From: Bacillus sp. V5-8f
GTDB lineage: Bacteria > Bacillota > Bacilli > Bacillales > DSM-1321
DNA: 64,000 bases
Direction of reading: 5' to 3'
NCBI RefSeq assembly: GCF_002863565.1
Contig: NZ_PGUW01000001.1
Coordinates: forward strand, 62,001 to 126,000
Positions within the stretch are counted from its first letter, which is position 1. Every line of letters starts with the position of its first letter. The notes under the pieces were generated by a model. That model made no database searches. It was not told the origin of the DNA and saw only the letters and a list, made by a program, of their open reading frames with translations. Positions 19,217-28,971 of the stretch are shown here, one piece after another. Made by a program: the position numbers and the translations under genes.

Positions 19217-20368
19217 TTACTTAATAATTTTTTCTGCAAATATTTTCAATGCTTTTCCAACAACCATATCCATATCATAATATTGATATTCGGCTAATCT
19301 TCCAAGCATAATTAAGTTAGAATACTTCCGTGCTTCTTCTTTATATTTCCGATACCATTCTGCATTTTCATCATTTTTAATTGGATAGTATGGTGTATTC
19401 TCTTCCGGTACATAAACTTGTGAAAACTCTTTTACTGTTGTTGTTTTCGATGATTGCTGCTGTGTTAAGTGTTTAAACTCTGTCACACGTGTAAAGTCAT
19501 AATCATTCGGGTAGTTAACTGTACCAACTTCCTGGGTAAACTCTTCATTAAATTGCTCAAATTTAAAGTTGAGCGACCGATATGGCAGCTGCCCATGTTT
19601 ATAGTCAAAGAAATAATCAATCGGACCGGTATAAACAATTTTTCCTTTGAAGTCATTTCCAAATAGTTTTGCTTCACCGTTATCAAAATTAAAATCTACT
19701 ATTTCCTTGTAGTCTGTATTCAACATAACTTTAATGTTCGGATGATCCAACATATGTTCAAATATTTTCGTATAGCCTTCTGCCGGCATTCCTTGGTAAG
19801 GATCTTGGAAATAACGGTCATCACGGCTGACATATACTGGTACACGTCCAGTGACAGAGGGGTCTAATTCTTCAGGGGTAATTCCCCATTGCTTTAATGT
19901 GTAGCCAAGGAATACTTTTTCATACACATACTCGGCTAAAAATTTCAAATCTTCGTCTTCTGCCTCACGCAATTTTAATATTGGCACTTTTACATTGTAA
20001 CCAAAGTTCTCAATCAATTTTTCCTCAAGTTTTTTTGCTAGTTTCTCCGGAAATACTTCATTAATAGAATTCAAATTAAAAGGAATCGGTACTTTCTTGC
20101 CATCAATTACCCCTAGCACTTCATGGTGATAATGATGCCACTCTGTAAATTCTGAAAGATAATCCCATACTTTCTTCATTTTTGTATGAAAAATGTGTGG
20201 ACCATAATTATGAATTAAAATCCCTTGATTATCGTAAGAATCATATGCATTCCCGCCAATATGATTTCTTTTTTCAACAATCAATACTTTTTTGTTTAAC
20301 TGCGTAGCAACCCGTTCTGCCATAACACTTCCGGCAAAGCCGGCACCAATAATCACCAAATCAAACAT
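19217..20368 (-). CDS. glf: UDP-galactopyranose mutase
   Basis: This 383-residue flavoenzyme converts UDP-Galp to UDP-Galf. It has the FAD Rossmann motif IIGAGFAGSVMAE, EKRNHIGGNAYD, the substrate-loop region GPHIFHTKMKKVWDY, FLGYTLKQWG, RDDRYFQDPYQGMPAEGYT and the C-terminal GRLAEYQYYDMD. All are conserved in bacterial Glf. The ATG at 20368 has GGAGG at 5 nt. The stop of the upstream flippase overlaps it slightly. Its presence shows that the locus B glycan contains galactofuranose. Confidence 0.97.
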   Translation of the reverse strand: MFDLVIIGAGFAGSVMAERVATQLNKKVLIVEKRNHIGGNAYDSYDNQGILIHNYGPHIFHTKMKKVWDYLSEFTEWHHYHHEVLGVIDGKKVPIPFNLNSINEVFPEKLAKKLEEKLIENFGYNVKVPILKLREAEDEDLKFLAEYVYEKVFLGYTLKQWGITPEELDPSVTGRVPVYVSRDDRYFQDPYQGMPAEGYTKIFEHMLDHPNIKVMLNTDYKEIVDFNFDNGEAKLFGNDFKGKIVYTGPIDYFFDYKHGQLPYRSLNFKFEQFNEEFTQEVGTVNYPNDYDFTRVTEFKHLTQQQSSKTTTVKEFSQVYVPEENTPYYPIKNDENAEWYRKYKEEARKYSNLIMLGRLAEYQYYDMDMVVGKALKIFAEKIIK

Positions 20369-21620
20369 GTTTGCCTCCAATAAATGTAATATTCTTCGAC
20401 TTTAAATATGTGTACATAAATAGTGTAACTATAAACTCCGTTGTGACGACACTGATTGCCGTACCGATATGCTGTAAAAATGGAACAAAAATAAAAGTTA
20501 ATATTACGTTTAAACCACTTGAGAAAATGAGAATATTTGAAAACGCACGATTATAGCCAAAGGGCAGCATTGTTTGCAGACCAAATACATTGCTCAATGC
20601 AATCAAAAATGGCAGAAGCGCTAAAATGCGCAGCACATTAATCGATTCTTCATAACCTTCTCCGATAACAATATTCACAATAAATGGAGCTAGTAAAAAA
20701 ATAAAGGTGCTTAATAGCAAACTGGCACCAAATACATATTTAAACACTTTCTGTGTAAATTCGAGTGCCTCTTTTTTAGAGGTGCTAGCGAGCTTGCTAA
20801 TATGAGGATACACCGTCTGTCCAAAAACACCGATAAGTCCATTAGCTGCATTTATTAACTTTTCAACGCTTGAATAATAGCCAACGATAACCGGATTTGT
20901 TAACAAGCCTAAGAAGAATGTGTTGCTGATTGTGTACAAGCTAATCGCAACAGTTGAGAGAAAAACATGCCATCCCTCGCGAAGCTGATATTTTATTTCA
21001 TTAATCTTCGGCAATTGAATAGGAATACTAAAAGAAAACCTTATAATAAAAATTGATATAATTCCAACTATAATTATGCTGATCCCTTGGAACAAGTTAA
21101 CTAGTAAGTAGTCTTCAGCTTGATTAACAAAAACAAAAATACATATCGTATAAACAGTTTTTGAAATAATATTCAAAATCGTAATAAACTTCATTTTTTC
21201 CATACCTTGGAAAAACCAGATTGGAAATAGCACATTACCTATTACAAGACTAAAGGTAGTCATATACAACCAAAAATCTTCTTGAAATCGGGGAGTAAGA
21301 GAAACGATAATAAACACTGCTATAAAACTAATGATCATCAAAACCGTCTTAATAAAAAGTACAGAGCTAAATATACTCTGTACTTTCTTTTTTTGCTGAG
21401 CATGTATCGAAATTTCTTTTGTCGCAGATAGATTAAAACCGTAATCTGTCAAAATCACAAAAAACTGTATAAATGCTACAGCAAAAGTAGTTGATCCATA
21501 ATGGGCTGGTCCAAGGACCCTAAATAGATAGGGTAATGTTAAAAGTGGTAAAACATAATTTAAACCTTGAACAATTAAAAGGGACAAGAAGTTCTCTTTA
21601 AGTTTTTTATTAGCTGACAT
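20361..21620 (-). CDS. polysaccharide flippase (Wzx / RfbX-like)
   Basis: This 419-residue protein has about twelve to fourteen membrane segments. The N-terminal stretch LIVQGLNYVLPLLTLPYLFR followed by VLGPAHYG is the signature of PST/RfbX flippases, and LTDYGFNLSATKEIS supports it. It should move lipid-linked repeat units of locus B across the membrane. I start at the ATG at 21620, 7 nt behind AAAGGA. It overlaps glf by 8 bp. Confidence 0.92.
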   Translation of the reverse strand: MSANKKLKENFLSLLIVQGLNYVLPLLTLPYLFRVLGPAHYGSTTFAVAFIQFFVILTDYGFNLSATKEISIHAQQKKKVQSIFSSVLFIKTVLMIISFIAVFIIVSLTPRFQEDFWLYMTTFSLVIGNVLFPIWFFQGMEKMKFITILNIISKTVYTICIFVFVNQAEDYLLVNLFQGISIIIVGIISIFIIRFSFSIPIQLPKINEIKYQLREGWHVFLSTVAISLYTISNTFFLGLLTNPVIVGYYSSVEKLINAANGLIGVFGQTVYPHISKLASTSKKEALEFTQKVFKYVFGASLLLSTFIFLLAPFIVNIVIGEGYEESINVLRILALLPFLIALSNVFGLQTMLPFGYNRAFSNILIFSSGLNVILTFIFVPFLQHIGTAISVVTTEFIVTLFMYTYLKSKNITFIGGKHV

Positions 21621-21647
21621 TTTAAATTCCTTTGACAATCTATTAAA

Positions 21648-22346
21648 TTAGTAAGCTCCTTTTCGCAATAAAACAATCTCAATTGTTTTAAACAAAATCC
21701 ATGTATCGAGCTTTACGGACTGTTTTTGAACATAATAAAGCTCCATATTTACTCTTTCGGGATATAGAACCGAGCTTCTTCCACATACTTGCCAATACCC
21801 GCTCATACCTGGTTTTACGGAAAGAAATTCATTTACTCTATTTCCATATTCCATTAATTCATCTTGAATGACCGGCCTTGGACCTATTAAACTCATTTCA
21901 CCTTTTAAGACATTAATGATTTGTGGAATTTCATCAAGACTGGTTTTACGCAAGAATTCACCCAGTTTTGTAATACGCGGGTCTTCATGCGGCTCAAGTT
22001 TATAGCTATTGGCTATATACTTTTCATATAGTTCTTGGTTCTCTTTCAGTTTTTGATCCGCATTCATGATCATTGATCGAAATTTATAAATATGAAATAT
22101 TTCACCGTTTTTCCCAGTTCGTTGTTGTTTAAAGAAAACAGGTCCTTTATTTTCTCCAAAAATATAAAAGACTCCTATAACAATCCATACAGGGAGAGTT
22201 AGAACGAGCGCGATCAAAGCACCAACGAAATCAATGGTTCTTTTCACAAGAGCAAATAAGGGTGTCCGATCTTCATAACTTACAAATGTCGAACCAGTTT
22301 GATTATTTACAACTGTTCCTTGTATTTGAATTCTTGTATTATCCAA
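21648..22346 (-). CDS. undecaprenyl-phosphate galactose/glucose phosphotransferase (bacterial sugar transferase)
   Basis: This 232-residue initiating transferase has a hydrophobic segment at about residues 38-62 and motifs [50 protein letters not shown] and [15 protein letters not shown]. The [10 protein letters not shown] ending is frequent in Gal-1-P transferases such as WsaP-type enzymes. The start is TTG behind GGGAG, overlapping the galU stop by 8 bp. It initiates the locus B repeat unit. Confidence 0.92.
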   Translation of the reverse strand: MDNTRIQIQGTVVNNQTGSTFVSYEDRTPLFALVKRTIDFVGALIALVLTLPVWIVIGVFYIFGENKGPVFFKQQRTGKNGEIFHIYKFRSMIMNADQKLKENQELYEKYIANSYKLEPHEDPRITKLGEFLRKTSLDEIPQIINVLKGEMSLIGPRPVIQDELMEYGNRVNEFLSVKPGMSGYWQVCGRSSVLYPERVNMELYYVQKQSVKLDTWILFKTIEIVLLRKGAY

Positions 22347-23232
22347 TCGTCTCCCTTCCTTTCACTTGTTCTACTTTCTCAACTAAGTATGTTAATAATT
22401 CCTCGTTAATATCATTATCCTGGAGAGCAAATTCAAGCGTAGTTTTGACGAATCCAAGTTTTTCACCGACGTCATAGCGATCGCCTTTAAATTCGTAGGC
22501 GAAAACACGTTGAATTTCATTTAATGATTGAATGGCATCTGTTAGCTGAATTTCCCCGCCTGCTCCTTTTTGCTGCTTGTCGAGGAACATAAAAATTTCT
22601 GGTCGTAAAATATATCGACCCATAATCGCTAAGTTCGATGGCTGTGTACCCGGTGCCGGTTTTTCAACAAAGCTACTAACCTGGTAACGTAATCCTTGTT
22701 TTGAAGCTGGGTCAACAATACCATAACGATATGTTTCATGATCCGGCACTTGCTGAACGCCGATTATTGATGACTGTGTTTGCTCGTATTGATCAATCAA
22801 TTGTTTTAAGCATGGTGTGTCACTCTGGACAATATCATCGCCAAGTAATACTGCAAACGGCTCATCCCCGATAAAATTCCTTGCACACCAGACTGCATGA
22901 CCAAGTCCTTTCGGTTCTTTTTGTCTAATATAATGAATGTCTGCTAAGTTTGTGGAATACCGAACCTTTTCTAGTAAATCAAATTTACCTTTTTCAACCA
23001 GGTTTTCTTCAAGTTCGTGTGCATAGTCAAAATGGTCTTCTATTGCACGTTTACCTTTACCAGTCACAATAATAATATCTTCAATTCCCGATGCAATTGC
23101 TTCTTCAACTATGTACTGAATCGTTGGCTTATCCACAATCGGCAGCATTTCCTTTGGCATTGCTTTTGTTGCCGGCAGGAATCGGGTTCCTAAACCAGCT
23201 GCCGGAATAATTGCTTTACGAACTTTTTTCAT
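22339..23232 (-). CDS. galU: UTP-glucose-1-phosphate uridylyltransferase
   Basis: This 297-residue enzyme makes UDP-glucose from UTP and Glc-1-P. Diagnostic motifs are [38 protein letters not shown], the [12 protein letters not shown] loop, LLGDDIV and FEKPAPG-like VEKPAPGT. It matches B. subtilis GtaB in length. With galE, glf and pgcA (57103-58842) it forms a precursor route Glc-6-P, Glc-1-P, UDP-Glc, UDP-Gal, UDP-Galf. Confidence 0.96.
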   Translation of the reverse strand: MKKVRKAIIPAAGLGTRFLPATKAMPKEMLPIVDKPTIQYIVEEAIASGIEDIIIVTGKGKRAIEDHFDYAHELEENLVEKGKFDLLEKVRYSTNLADIHYIRQKEPKGLGHAVWCARNFIGDEPFAVLLGDDIVQSDTPCLKQLIDQYEQTQSSIIGVQQVPDHETYRYGIVDPASKQGLRYQVSSFVEKPAPGTQPSNLAIMGRYILRPEIFMFLDKQQKGAGGEIQLTDAIQSLNEIQRVFAYEFKGDRYDVGEKLGFVKTTLEFALQDNDINEELLTYLVEKVEQVKGRETIG

Positions 23233-23271
23233 AATATCGCCCCTTTGCGTATAATCATATCTATTACATAG

Positions 23272-23323
23272 AAATATCTAACGACAAAACACGTTTGTTA
23301 ACATGTGTTTTCGTTAGATATTT
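23272..23323. repeat. long inverted repeat upstream of galU
   Basis: AAATATCTAACGA is followed by AAAACAC; the matching arms GTGTTTT and TCGTTAGATATTT lie 3' around a 12-base loop. It gives an imperfect stem of about 20 bp. There is no T-tract on the minus strand, so it may be an attenuator, processing signal or MITE-like relic within the operon. Confidence 0.6.
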
Positions 23324-23373
23324 TTAAAACCAGGATTATTCCTTGTTGTTTCGAATAAAGGAAAAAAGGGCAT

Positions 23374-23510
23374 CTAACCCACCCTCACATCACACCATTG
23401 ACGACGATTGCGTCTAAGGTAAATAAAAACTTCACCCACAGTATGACCGAGTGTCTCCATTAGTAACGGTAAGGAGGCATTACCGATCAGGTTGGTTGCC
23501 TGACATTTTA
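23374..23510 (-). pseudogene. orphan coding remnant, unknown
   Basis: Right behind the phosphatase stop, another minus frame reads TNLIGNASLPLLMETLGHTV and then GEVFIYLRRNRRQW before a stop at 23374. It has no start codon or ribosome binding site. It looks like the tail of a lost gene. I do not recognise the family. Confidence 0.3.
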
Positions 23511-23515
23511 CAAAT

Positions 23516-24280
23516 TTAAAAGATTCCCAGAAACTTCTTGCTTTTTACCCTTTCTGGAATTTCTTTATATACAGTTTTTCCTTGGATTAGTAGCTCGGCA
23601 TTTCCCTTAAAAAGATAATTCATATCATTGCCGTACTTCTTCTCAATTTCCTCAAACGCTTCTATCATTTTGAAAGAGCGACTTGTAACATTATGCGCAT
23701 CTGACGAAACAAAATGAGTTAGGTTTGCTTCTATTAATTGCAGCGAAAATTTCTTTATCTTTTTTCCAAAATGACCCGCAATACTTGAAGCGGTAAGTTG
23801 AGAAAGTGTGCCGTTTTTCACAAATTGGTATAGTAGATCAGGATTTTCTATGATCTCACTGTTCCTCTCCGGATGGACGATAATGGGAACTAAGCCTCGC
23901 ATTTGAATATCGAATAGTAATTTATCTGTATATCGTGGTACATGATTAGAGGGGCACTCTATAAATACATATTGTGTCTGGTTTAATGTTAATAGCTGAC
24001 CCGTTTCATAATCCTCTATAAATTCCCCATATATTCTGATCTCCTGGCCTGGCAGTACTGTTAAAGGGATAGATTCAGTTGAGAGAATTTCGTTTAGTTC
24101 TTCAACTTTTCTGAAAATGGACGCCGGGCTGTTCTCAAAGTCTCCGTTTTTATGGTGGGGAGTTGCGATGATGGTGCGAATGCCTTCATTGACCGCTACC
24201 TTAGCCATTTCAATACTCGCTTTGAGGTCCTTTGCACCATCATCAACACCGGGCAAGATATGACTATGTATGTCAATCAC
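23516..24280 (-). CDS. tyrosine-protein phosphatase, PHP family (CpsB/CapC/YwqE-like)
   Basis: This 254-residue metal-dependent phosphatase begins MIDIHSHILPGVDDGAKD, the first metal-binding PHP motif, followed by ATPHHKNGDF, VLPGQEIRIYGEF, PIIVHPERN and FVSSDAHN. It removes phosphate from the Tyr cluster of the BY-kinase encoded just upstream, so cycling polymer length control. The length is the usual one for the family. Confidence 0.95.
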   Translation of the reverse strand: MIDIHSHILPGVDDGAKDLKASIEMAKVAVNEGIRTIIATPHHKNGDFENSPASIFRKVEELNEILSTESIPLTVLPGQEIRIYGEFIEDYETGQLLTLNQTQYVFIECPSNHVPRYTDKLLFDIQMRGLVPIIVHPERNSEIIENPDLLYQFVKNGTLSQLTASSIAGHFGKKIKKFSLQLIEANLTHFVSSDAHNVTSRSFKMIEAFEEIEKKYGNDMNYLFKGNAELLIQGKTVYKEIPERVKSKKFLGIF

Positions 24281-24397
24281 CTAAGTCTCCCCCCTTCTTA
24301 AATTTTATATTTAATAACAATAATTCTTATTAACTGCTATTATAGTACTATTCTCGACATAAAAAAAGGTAATTTACACTTTTTTTGTAATATACTT

Positions 24398-25108
24398 TCA
24401 ATTATTACCATAATAATAGTAATATTGACCTTCTTTTTGTTCTTTTTGATTCAAAACAACACCCAGCAGTTTTGCCTGAGCAGCCAGAAGAAGTTCCTTA
24501 GCCTTTTTTGCAGCATCAATCACAGTTTGATTGCTGTTGACTACCAAAATGGTACCACTGCATTTACTAGAAAGTATTTGGGCATCTGTTACGGCAAGTA
24601 CAGGAGGAGTGTCGAATAACACCATATCAAATGATTCAAGTGCCCCGTCCAATAATTCATCCATGGACACTGATCCTAATAGTTCGGCAGGATTCGGCGG
24701 TATTGGTCCACTCGTTAACACGTAGAGGCTTTCGATATCCGATTCGGATACTGCATTTTTCAAATCTGTTTGTTTCGTAAGTACGTTTGTTAAACCAACG
24801 TTATTCTCTTTTCTAAACGTATAATGAACCGTTGGCTTCCTCAAATCCGCATCAATGAGCAAAACCTTCTTGCCTTGCTGTGCAAATACTACTGCCAAGT
24901 TAGCTATCGTTGTTGACTTTCCTTCGGACGGTCCTGAAGAAGTCACTACTAATGAACGAATTTCTTCATTCACAGAAGAAAACTGTATGTTTGTTCGAAT
25001 GGTTTTATATTGTTCCGATATAGGCGACCTTGAATTTGTATGAGTGATAAGTGTACGATTTGAGGAATGATTGTTTTTTTCTTTTTTTCTAAAAATCAAG
25101 AGACTCAC
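24398..25108 (-). CDS. bacterial tyrosine kinase (CapB/YwqD-like, BY-kinase)
   Basis: This 236-residue cytoplasmic kinase has SSGPSEGKSTTIANLA (Walker A), VLLIDADLRKPT (Walker A'), MVLFDTPPV (Walker B) and a C-terminal autophosphorylation cluster QYYYYYGNN with five consecutive Tyr. It pairs with the membrane modulator, whose gene overlaps it by 20 bp, to control chain length and export of the EPS. Confidence 0.96.
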   Translation of the reverse strand: MSLLIFRKKEKNNHSSNRTLITHTNSRSPISEQYKTIRTNIQFSSVNEEIRSLVVTSSGPSEGKSTTIANLAVVFAQQGKKVLLIDADLRKPTVHYTFRKENNVGLTNVLTKQTDLKNAVSESDIESLYVLTSGPIPPNPAELLGSVSMDELLDGALESFDMVLFDTPPVLAVTDAQILSSKCSGTILVVNSNQTVIDAAKKAKELLLAAQAKLLGVVLNQKEQKEGQYYYYYGNN

Positions 25109-25841
25109 CTCTATTTGTTTTTGTTTTTTTCTTTTGAGATGAAGCAGAATTACGCTCGTCAGTCGAATTGATTTTTGTTACTGCACCAAGTACCGGAAGT
25201 CCCAGCAATGTTTCTACGTCTTGTTCTGATTTAACCGTATTGTCGAGATATTCTAGGAAGAAGGCCAAACCGATTCCTGCCATTAATCCAACAACTACAG
25301 CAATTGCAATGTTTAAAAGCGGTTGTGGTTTAACAGGAACTGGGTTTTCTGCCAATTGTGCAGGTGCCAGAATAGTAATATTGTCAATTCGCATTAATTG
25401 AGAAATTTCTCTTTGAAATACTTTTGCAATTTCATTGGCAATAAGAACGGCCTGCGCGGGATTATGATTTTCCACGCTAATGGTTACTACTTGAGACGCA
25501 CCTTCTTGCGCTACATTCACACTTCCGTTTAGTTGTTCAGGCGTCGTATCCATGTCCAATTCCTTTATAACTTGATCCAATATGTATGGACTTTTCATAA
25601 TGACATTGTAAGTTTCAATATATTTGGCGTCAGCATCAAAGGACAAGCCGGCAAGCGAGGCTAAGGCACCTGCAGCTGCTTGGCTAACCAGAATTTGTGT
25701 TGATGACTTGTAAACTGGTTTCATAAAAAAGTAGCTCATAGCACCACTAATCGCAGCAGCTAGCAGAGTAATAACAATAATTAAAGACAACCGCTTTTTT
25801 AAAGTCTCAAACAACTCTCTTAAACTAATCGTTTCTTCCAT
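25089..25841 (-). CDS. Wzz-type chain-length determinant / BY-kinase transmembrane modulator (CapA/YwqC-like)
   Basis: This 250-residue protein has a Wzz N-terminal signature (ISLRELFETLKKRLSLIIVI), TM1 at about residues 18-40, an external segment with MKPVYKSSTQILVSQ, the PxxP-type motif ENPVPVKPQPLLN before TM2 (about 178-200), and a cytoplasmic tail that activates the kinase. I start at the ATG at 25841, with GGAGG 7 nt upstream; the frame extension to 25907 lies in the leader. It is the first gene of the locus B operon. Confidence 0.93.
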   Translation of the reverse strand: MEETISLRELFETLKKRLSLIIVITLLAAAISGAMSYFFMKPVYKSSTQILVSQAAAGALASLAGLSFDADAKYIETYNVIMKSPYILDQVIKELDMDTTPEQLNGSVNVAQEGASQVVTISVENHNPAQAVLIANEIAKVFQREISQLMRIDNITILAPAQLAENPVPVKPQPLLNIAIAVVVGLMAGIGLAFFLEYLDNTVKSEQDVETLLGLPVLGAVTKINSTDERNSASSQKKKTKTNRGESLDF

Positions 25842-25884
25842 TATTTCCTCCAAGTAGAATGATTTTTCGACAATTCCAGATAAG

Positions 25885-25893
25885 ATTATAACA
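25885..25893 (-). promoter_or_regulatory. candidate extended -10 promoter of locus B
   Basis: The minus strand reads TGTTATAAT (TG-N-TATAAT), about 45 nt before the first start codon. No good -35 stands at 17 nt, which an extended -10 tolerates. Confidence 0.5.
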
Positions 25894-26003
25894 TACATTT
25901 TTTTCAAGTAATATAACTGGAAAAAATTTATATTACTTTTTTTACAGTGTTATTTCAATAAGTTGACATACTCTTACAACTAAAGTTTATTTGGTGTATA
26001 AAG

Positions 26004-26786
26004 TTATTTCAGTGTAAATGTTAAAGTAATTGGTTTTACACGCCCAGCATCATCTGTTAATGTTCCCTCTAAAATCAAGTTGCCTCCCATACGAATCAAT
26101 CCCATTTGAGCTTTATATTCTTTCATTTTTTCTGTTATCTGAAGTTTATTTTTTCCCTTTATTAATTTTTCGGAATAATTTTCTGGTATGAACAGGCTGA
26201 CGGTCGGTGGAACTTTCTTAAATGTCAGTCGATAGTTTTGCGACGCGGTTAATGAGCTGTCTTCTATTATTTCTTGATCTTTACAGCTTCGAAAATCATA
26301 AGTTATGGTGATTTTGCCGTTCTTCTCAGCAATTACACCTGTAACAGTTTTGTTAGTTGTTTTTACAATTGTTGATGTGATTGCCGGCTGAGGTTTTACT
26401 GCTACCGGTTTTTTTACTGTGGTGAAAATCTTTCTTAGCGGTTTTGTTAACACCTTTCCTTTAACCGATTTTACATTCTCAATTACCAAAGCATATTTTT
26501 GTCCATTTTTAAGCGCCTTTGTTGGTTTGATCTGAATAATTTTCTCCCCTTTTAACAAAGAAATGCTCAACGGGATTCTCGTCGTCTTATCATATTCGGT
26601 CATGTAAATGTTTTTGGTTGAAATGGAATTTTTAGCGACCCTTTCCTTAAACGATTGTTTCCAGACGTAAGTGACGGAAACAGGATTTTTATAAACGGTC
26701 GTTACGTATGTTTTTGCCTGGGTTTGATTACCTGGGGACCAAATAAGTAAGATTACGGCTATCACAGATAAAACGAATTTTTTCAC
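26004..26786 (-). CDS. secreted protein with Ig-like (Big_5/SbsA-like) region, unknown function
   Basis: This 260-residue protein has a signal peptide (MKKFVLSVIAVILLIWSPGN, cleavage near QTQA-K). Residues 30-125 look like an SbsA/Big_5-type Ig fold (KNISTKNIYMTEYDK-like region, IQIKPTKALKNGQKYALVIE, VKSVKGKVL). A Pro/Lys/Thr linker and a second beta-rich half follow. It probably sits at the wall surface. It is separated from locus B by about 160 bp and could be its own unit. No enzymatic motif is seen. Confidence 0.7.
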   Translation of the reverse strand: MKKFVLSVIAVILLIWSPGNQTQAKTYVTTVYKNPVSVTYVWKQSFKERVAKNSISTKNIYMTEYDKTTRIPLSISLLKGEKIIQIKPTKALKNGQKYALVIENVKSVKGKVLTKPLRKIFTTVKKPVAVKPQPAITSTIVKTTNKTVTGVIAEKNGKITITYDFRSCKDQEIIEDSSLTASQNYRLTFKKVPPTVSLFIPENYSEKLIKGKNKLQITEKMKEYKAQMGLIRMGGNLILEGTLTDDAGRVKPITLTFTLK

Positions 26787-27740
26787 TATGTTTTTCTCCT
26801 TTTCTACTTAATAATACACATATCCTATTTATCGGCAGGTACTAGAAAGAGATTAGGGAATTTTTTATATTTGAAACAATGTGGTGGTAATTCATATATT
26901 TGACTGATGTATTGTGAATTCATAAATTGCTACACAACCAACAGTTTTCTATGAAATAAACTAATTAAACGGCAGCCACTAATTTAAAGATTTCATGGTC
27001 TTTTTGTTAAGATATAAACACGGTTGTGTATCAGGAGTAATGCTTAAAGGCGGGTAAAGAGAAGCAATGGGTTTGAAAGTGAGGGTCACGGAATATTTCT
27101 ACTCTTTTTAGTGAAAAATTGAAAAAACGGATATGAGAACGGCATGGTAGTTGTAACGTGTATAGAGACGAGGAAGAAGAGGAGTGAGTAGTTTATCAGA
27201 CTGGCTGTCATGTCTTATTTAAGTTTCATAATACATGGTAGCATTTGAAGTAATTCATCACGGATGCATTAAATAATTAAAGGAACCTAATCTTGTAGAG
27301 GTAACTAATAACTGAAATGACATATACTACTTAGGAACGATTGTTGGGGACATTCTCTTTAGCGCCGCACAAATGTGCCTGTTAGAGAAAGCAAGACTAA
27401 ATTAAAAACAGTTTCCTGCATGGTAGAGAGCCATGATATGAGGTATTGACATTTTATGTTACAAACGAATGTTTGCGGAGTTTTGGCAGAAAATTGGAGA
27501 AATTAGGGGATTACATTTATTTTTTTTATCAATAGGAGTAGCAACAGAGGCACCGACGGACTGTTGAGTTCACCTAAGAATCACGCCATCAAAATATTTC
27601 TTAAGAAATTAATATCTCAACTCTCCTCTAAAAAATATGTTTATCATAGTGCGGGACAATACTGTACTAGTAGGCTATATTTAAAATAAGGAGCCTTTCT
27701 GTTTTGATTTCACAATTACAACTAGCTGGGCCAGGGACTA
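26787..27740. other. long gene-free region
   Basis: About 950 bp with short, stop-rich frames on both strands and no RNA motif that I recognise. It is probably decayed sequence. Confidence 0.5.
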
Positions 27741-28193
27741 TTAATTATAGTCCCAAACAATTTCATAATTACCTTTATTATTCACAACATAAACATATTG
27801 TAAAAATGAAAACTTTCCATATGTCCCATTATAGTTTTGAATAACTTCAAATTTATAGGTTTTTTTAAATGTTGGTAAATCTTTTGACATTCTCCACCCA
27901 TTCATCTTTTCGACCTCCTGAATTGAATATTCGAATGTTTCTGACCCGAAATGACCTAAAAAAACATGCGACCTATCGTTAATGTAAGTGCTTTTAGGCC
28001 ATTTTTCTTTCATATAAGGATGTAATAAGTTCCACGATTTACCGAAGTTCCCTTCTTGTTCATAACTATAAAATTCATCAACAACAGTTTTAGTCTTATG
28101 ACTAGGGGAAAACATAAAGAAAAACAAATAACTTACAATTCCAAATAAAACACACCAAATTAGAAATAATGCACGACGTTTGACTTTATACAT
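27741..28193 (-). CDS. membrane-anchored hypothetical protein
   Basis: This 150-residue protein has one N-terminal membrane segment (about residues 9-28, LFLIWCVLFGIVSYLFFFMF). A soluble outside domain is rich in aromatic residues (YSYEQEGNFGKSWNLLHPYM, KTYKFEVIQNYNGTYG). The VVDEFYSYEQEGNFGKSWNLL segment resembles the first helix of NTF2-like lipoprotein/YhfM-type domains, but the assignment is uncertain. The stop lies in a small perfect hairpin (GGGACTATTAATTATAGTCCC region, 27733-27753). Confidence 0.65.
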   Translation of the reverse strand: MYKVKRRALFLIWCVLFGIVSYLFFFMFSPSHKTKTVVDEFYSYEQEGNFGKSWNLLHPYMKEKWPKSTYINDRSHVFLGHFGSETFEYSIQEVEKMNGWRMSKDLPTFKKTYKFEVIQNYNGTYGKFSFLQYVYVVNNKGNYEIVWDYN

Positions 28194-28633
28194 ATGCCGC
28201 TCCTTTTAATTAGGCTATATCAAAGGATATGTCCTAATTAAAAAATTATTATTAATAGCATTTAGGATGCCGGCACTTTAAAAACCTGATTTTAGCGGCT
28301 ATTCAACAATGTACATTTGTTTTTAGGAAAAATTATTTCTCGTGATATAGGGACTGTTTGATTAATTTTTGTTACTTCAATTGATCTAGAGTATGGATTA
28401 GTAAATCAAAACACCGGATACTTTTTATCAGTGTGAAAACCGACGTAAAGGAAACAATATTGTATTAAATCATTAATATTAAACCACTCATCCATCCAAC
28501 ACCATTTTTTATCCTCTAAGACCGATAATTCATCCATACGAAAGAAAGATAGTATATATTTCTCTAGTTTAATATAGATATATATGGTAATATATTGGCA
28601 AGTTAACTAGATGTATAAAACTGTAAACACTAT
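28194..28633. other. no gene; probable promoter of the riboswitch transcript near its right end
   Basis: Only short AT-rich frames are present. The plus-strand promoter of the c-di-GMP riboswitch unit should lie shortly before 28634. Confidence 0.45.
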
Positions 28634-28720
28634 CAGTAAAGGGCAAACCTACTTGAAAAATAGGGACGCAAAGTCGCAGATCTAAGGCATATGCTATGGT
28701 GGCTGGACTACCGGAATTGT
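28634..28720 (+). ncRNA. cyclic di-GMP-I riboswitch (GEMM-I)
   Basis: The plus strand has AGGGCAAACC, a GAAA-type P2 loop (CTTGAAAAATAG), GGGACGCAAAG, CGCAGATCTAAGGC and then TATGCTATGGTGGCTGGAC. These are the conserved blocks of GEMM-I, including the GCAAA core and the tetraloop/receptor arrangement. The ribosome binding site of the 35-aa ORF follows within about 10 nt, which favours control of translation. Confidence 0.93.
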
Positions 28721-28741
28721 TTCCAAAGGGAGGTGGTTCAT

Positions 28742-28849
28742 TTGAAAATTAAATCCATCTTTTGTCGCCTGTTTTTTAAAAACCACAAAATTGATTTTTA
28801 TTCAAAAAGATGCATCCGATGTGGTGAGCACAGAGGTAGTCACGTATAA
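28742..28849 (+). CDS. 35-aa CxxC microprotein controlled by c-di-GMP riboswitch
   Basis: A TTG start stands 5-6 nt behind AAAGGGAGGTGG, directly after the riboswitch. The product begins MKIKSIFCRLFFKNHKIDFY and continues with CIRCGEHRGSH. Cys8, His15, Cys24 and Cys27, plus His30 and His34, could form a small zinc-binding unit. The C-x-L-F...H...C-x-x-C layout recalls the short DUF1660-like proteins, but this is a resemblance only. A terminator follows at 28941, so the riboswitch and this ORF form a stand-alone transcript. A broken relative lies behind the riboswitch at 63455-63540. Confidence 0.75.
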   Translation: MKIKSIFCRLFFKNHKIDFYSKRCIRCGEHRGSHV

Positions 28850-28940
28850 TGGTTTTCATAAGTTTTACTGGGTTTTGACATCAACAAGGCCTACATTACA
28901 TAAGACAAGAAACATAGTAAAAACAAAACATAAATAAGAT

Positions 28941-28971
28941 GGGGAGCACAGCGAATTTGAGCTCCCTTTTT
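28941..28971 (+). terminator. terminator of riboswitch-microprotein transcript
   Basis: GGGAGC and GCTCCC form a stem around about 13 bases, followed by TTTTT. Confidence 0.75.
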
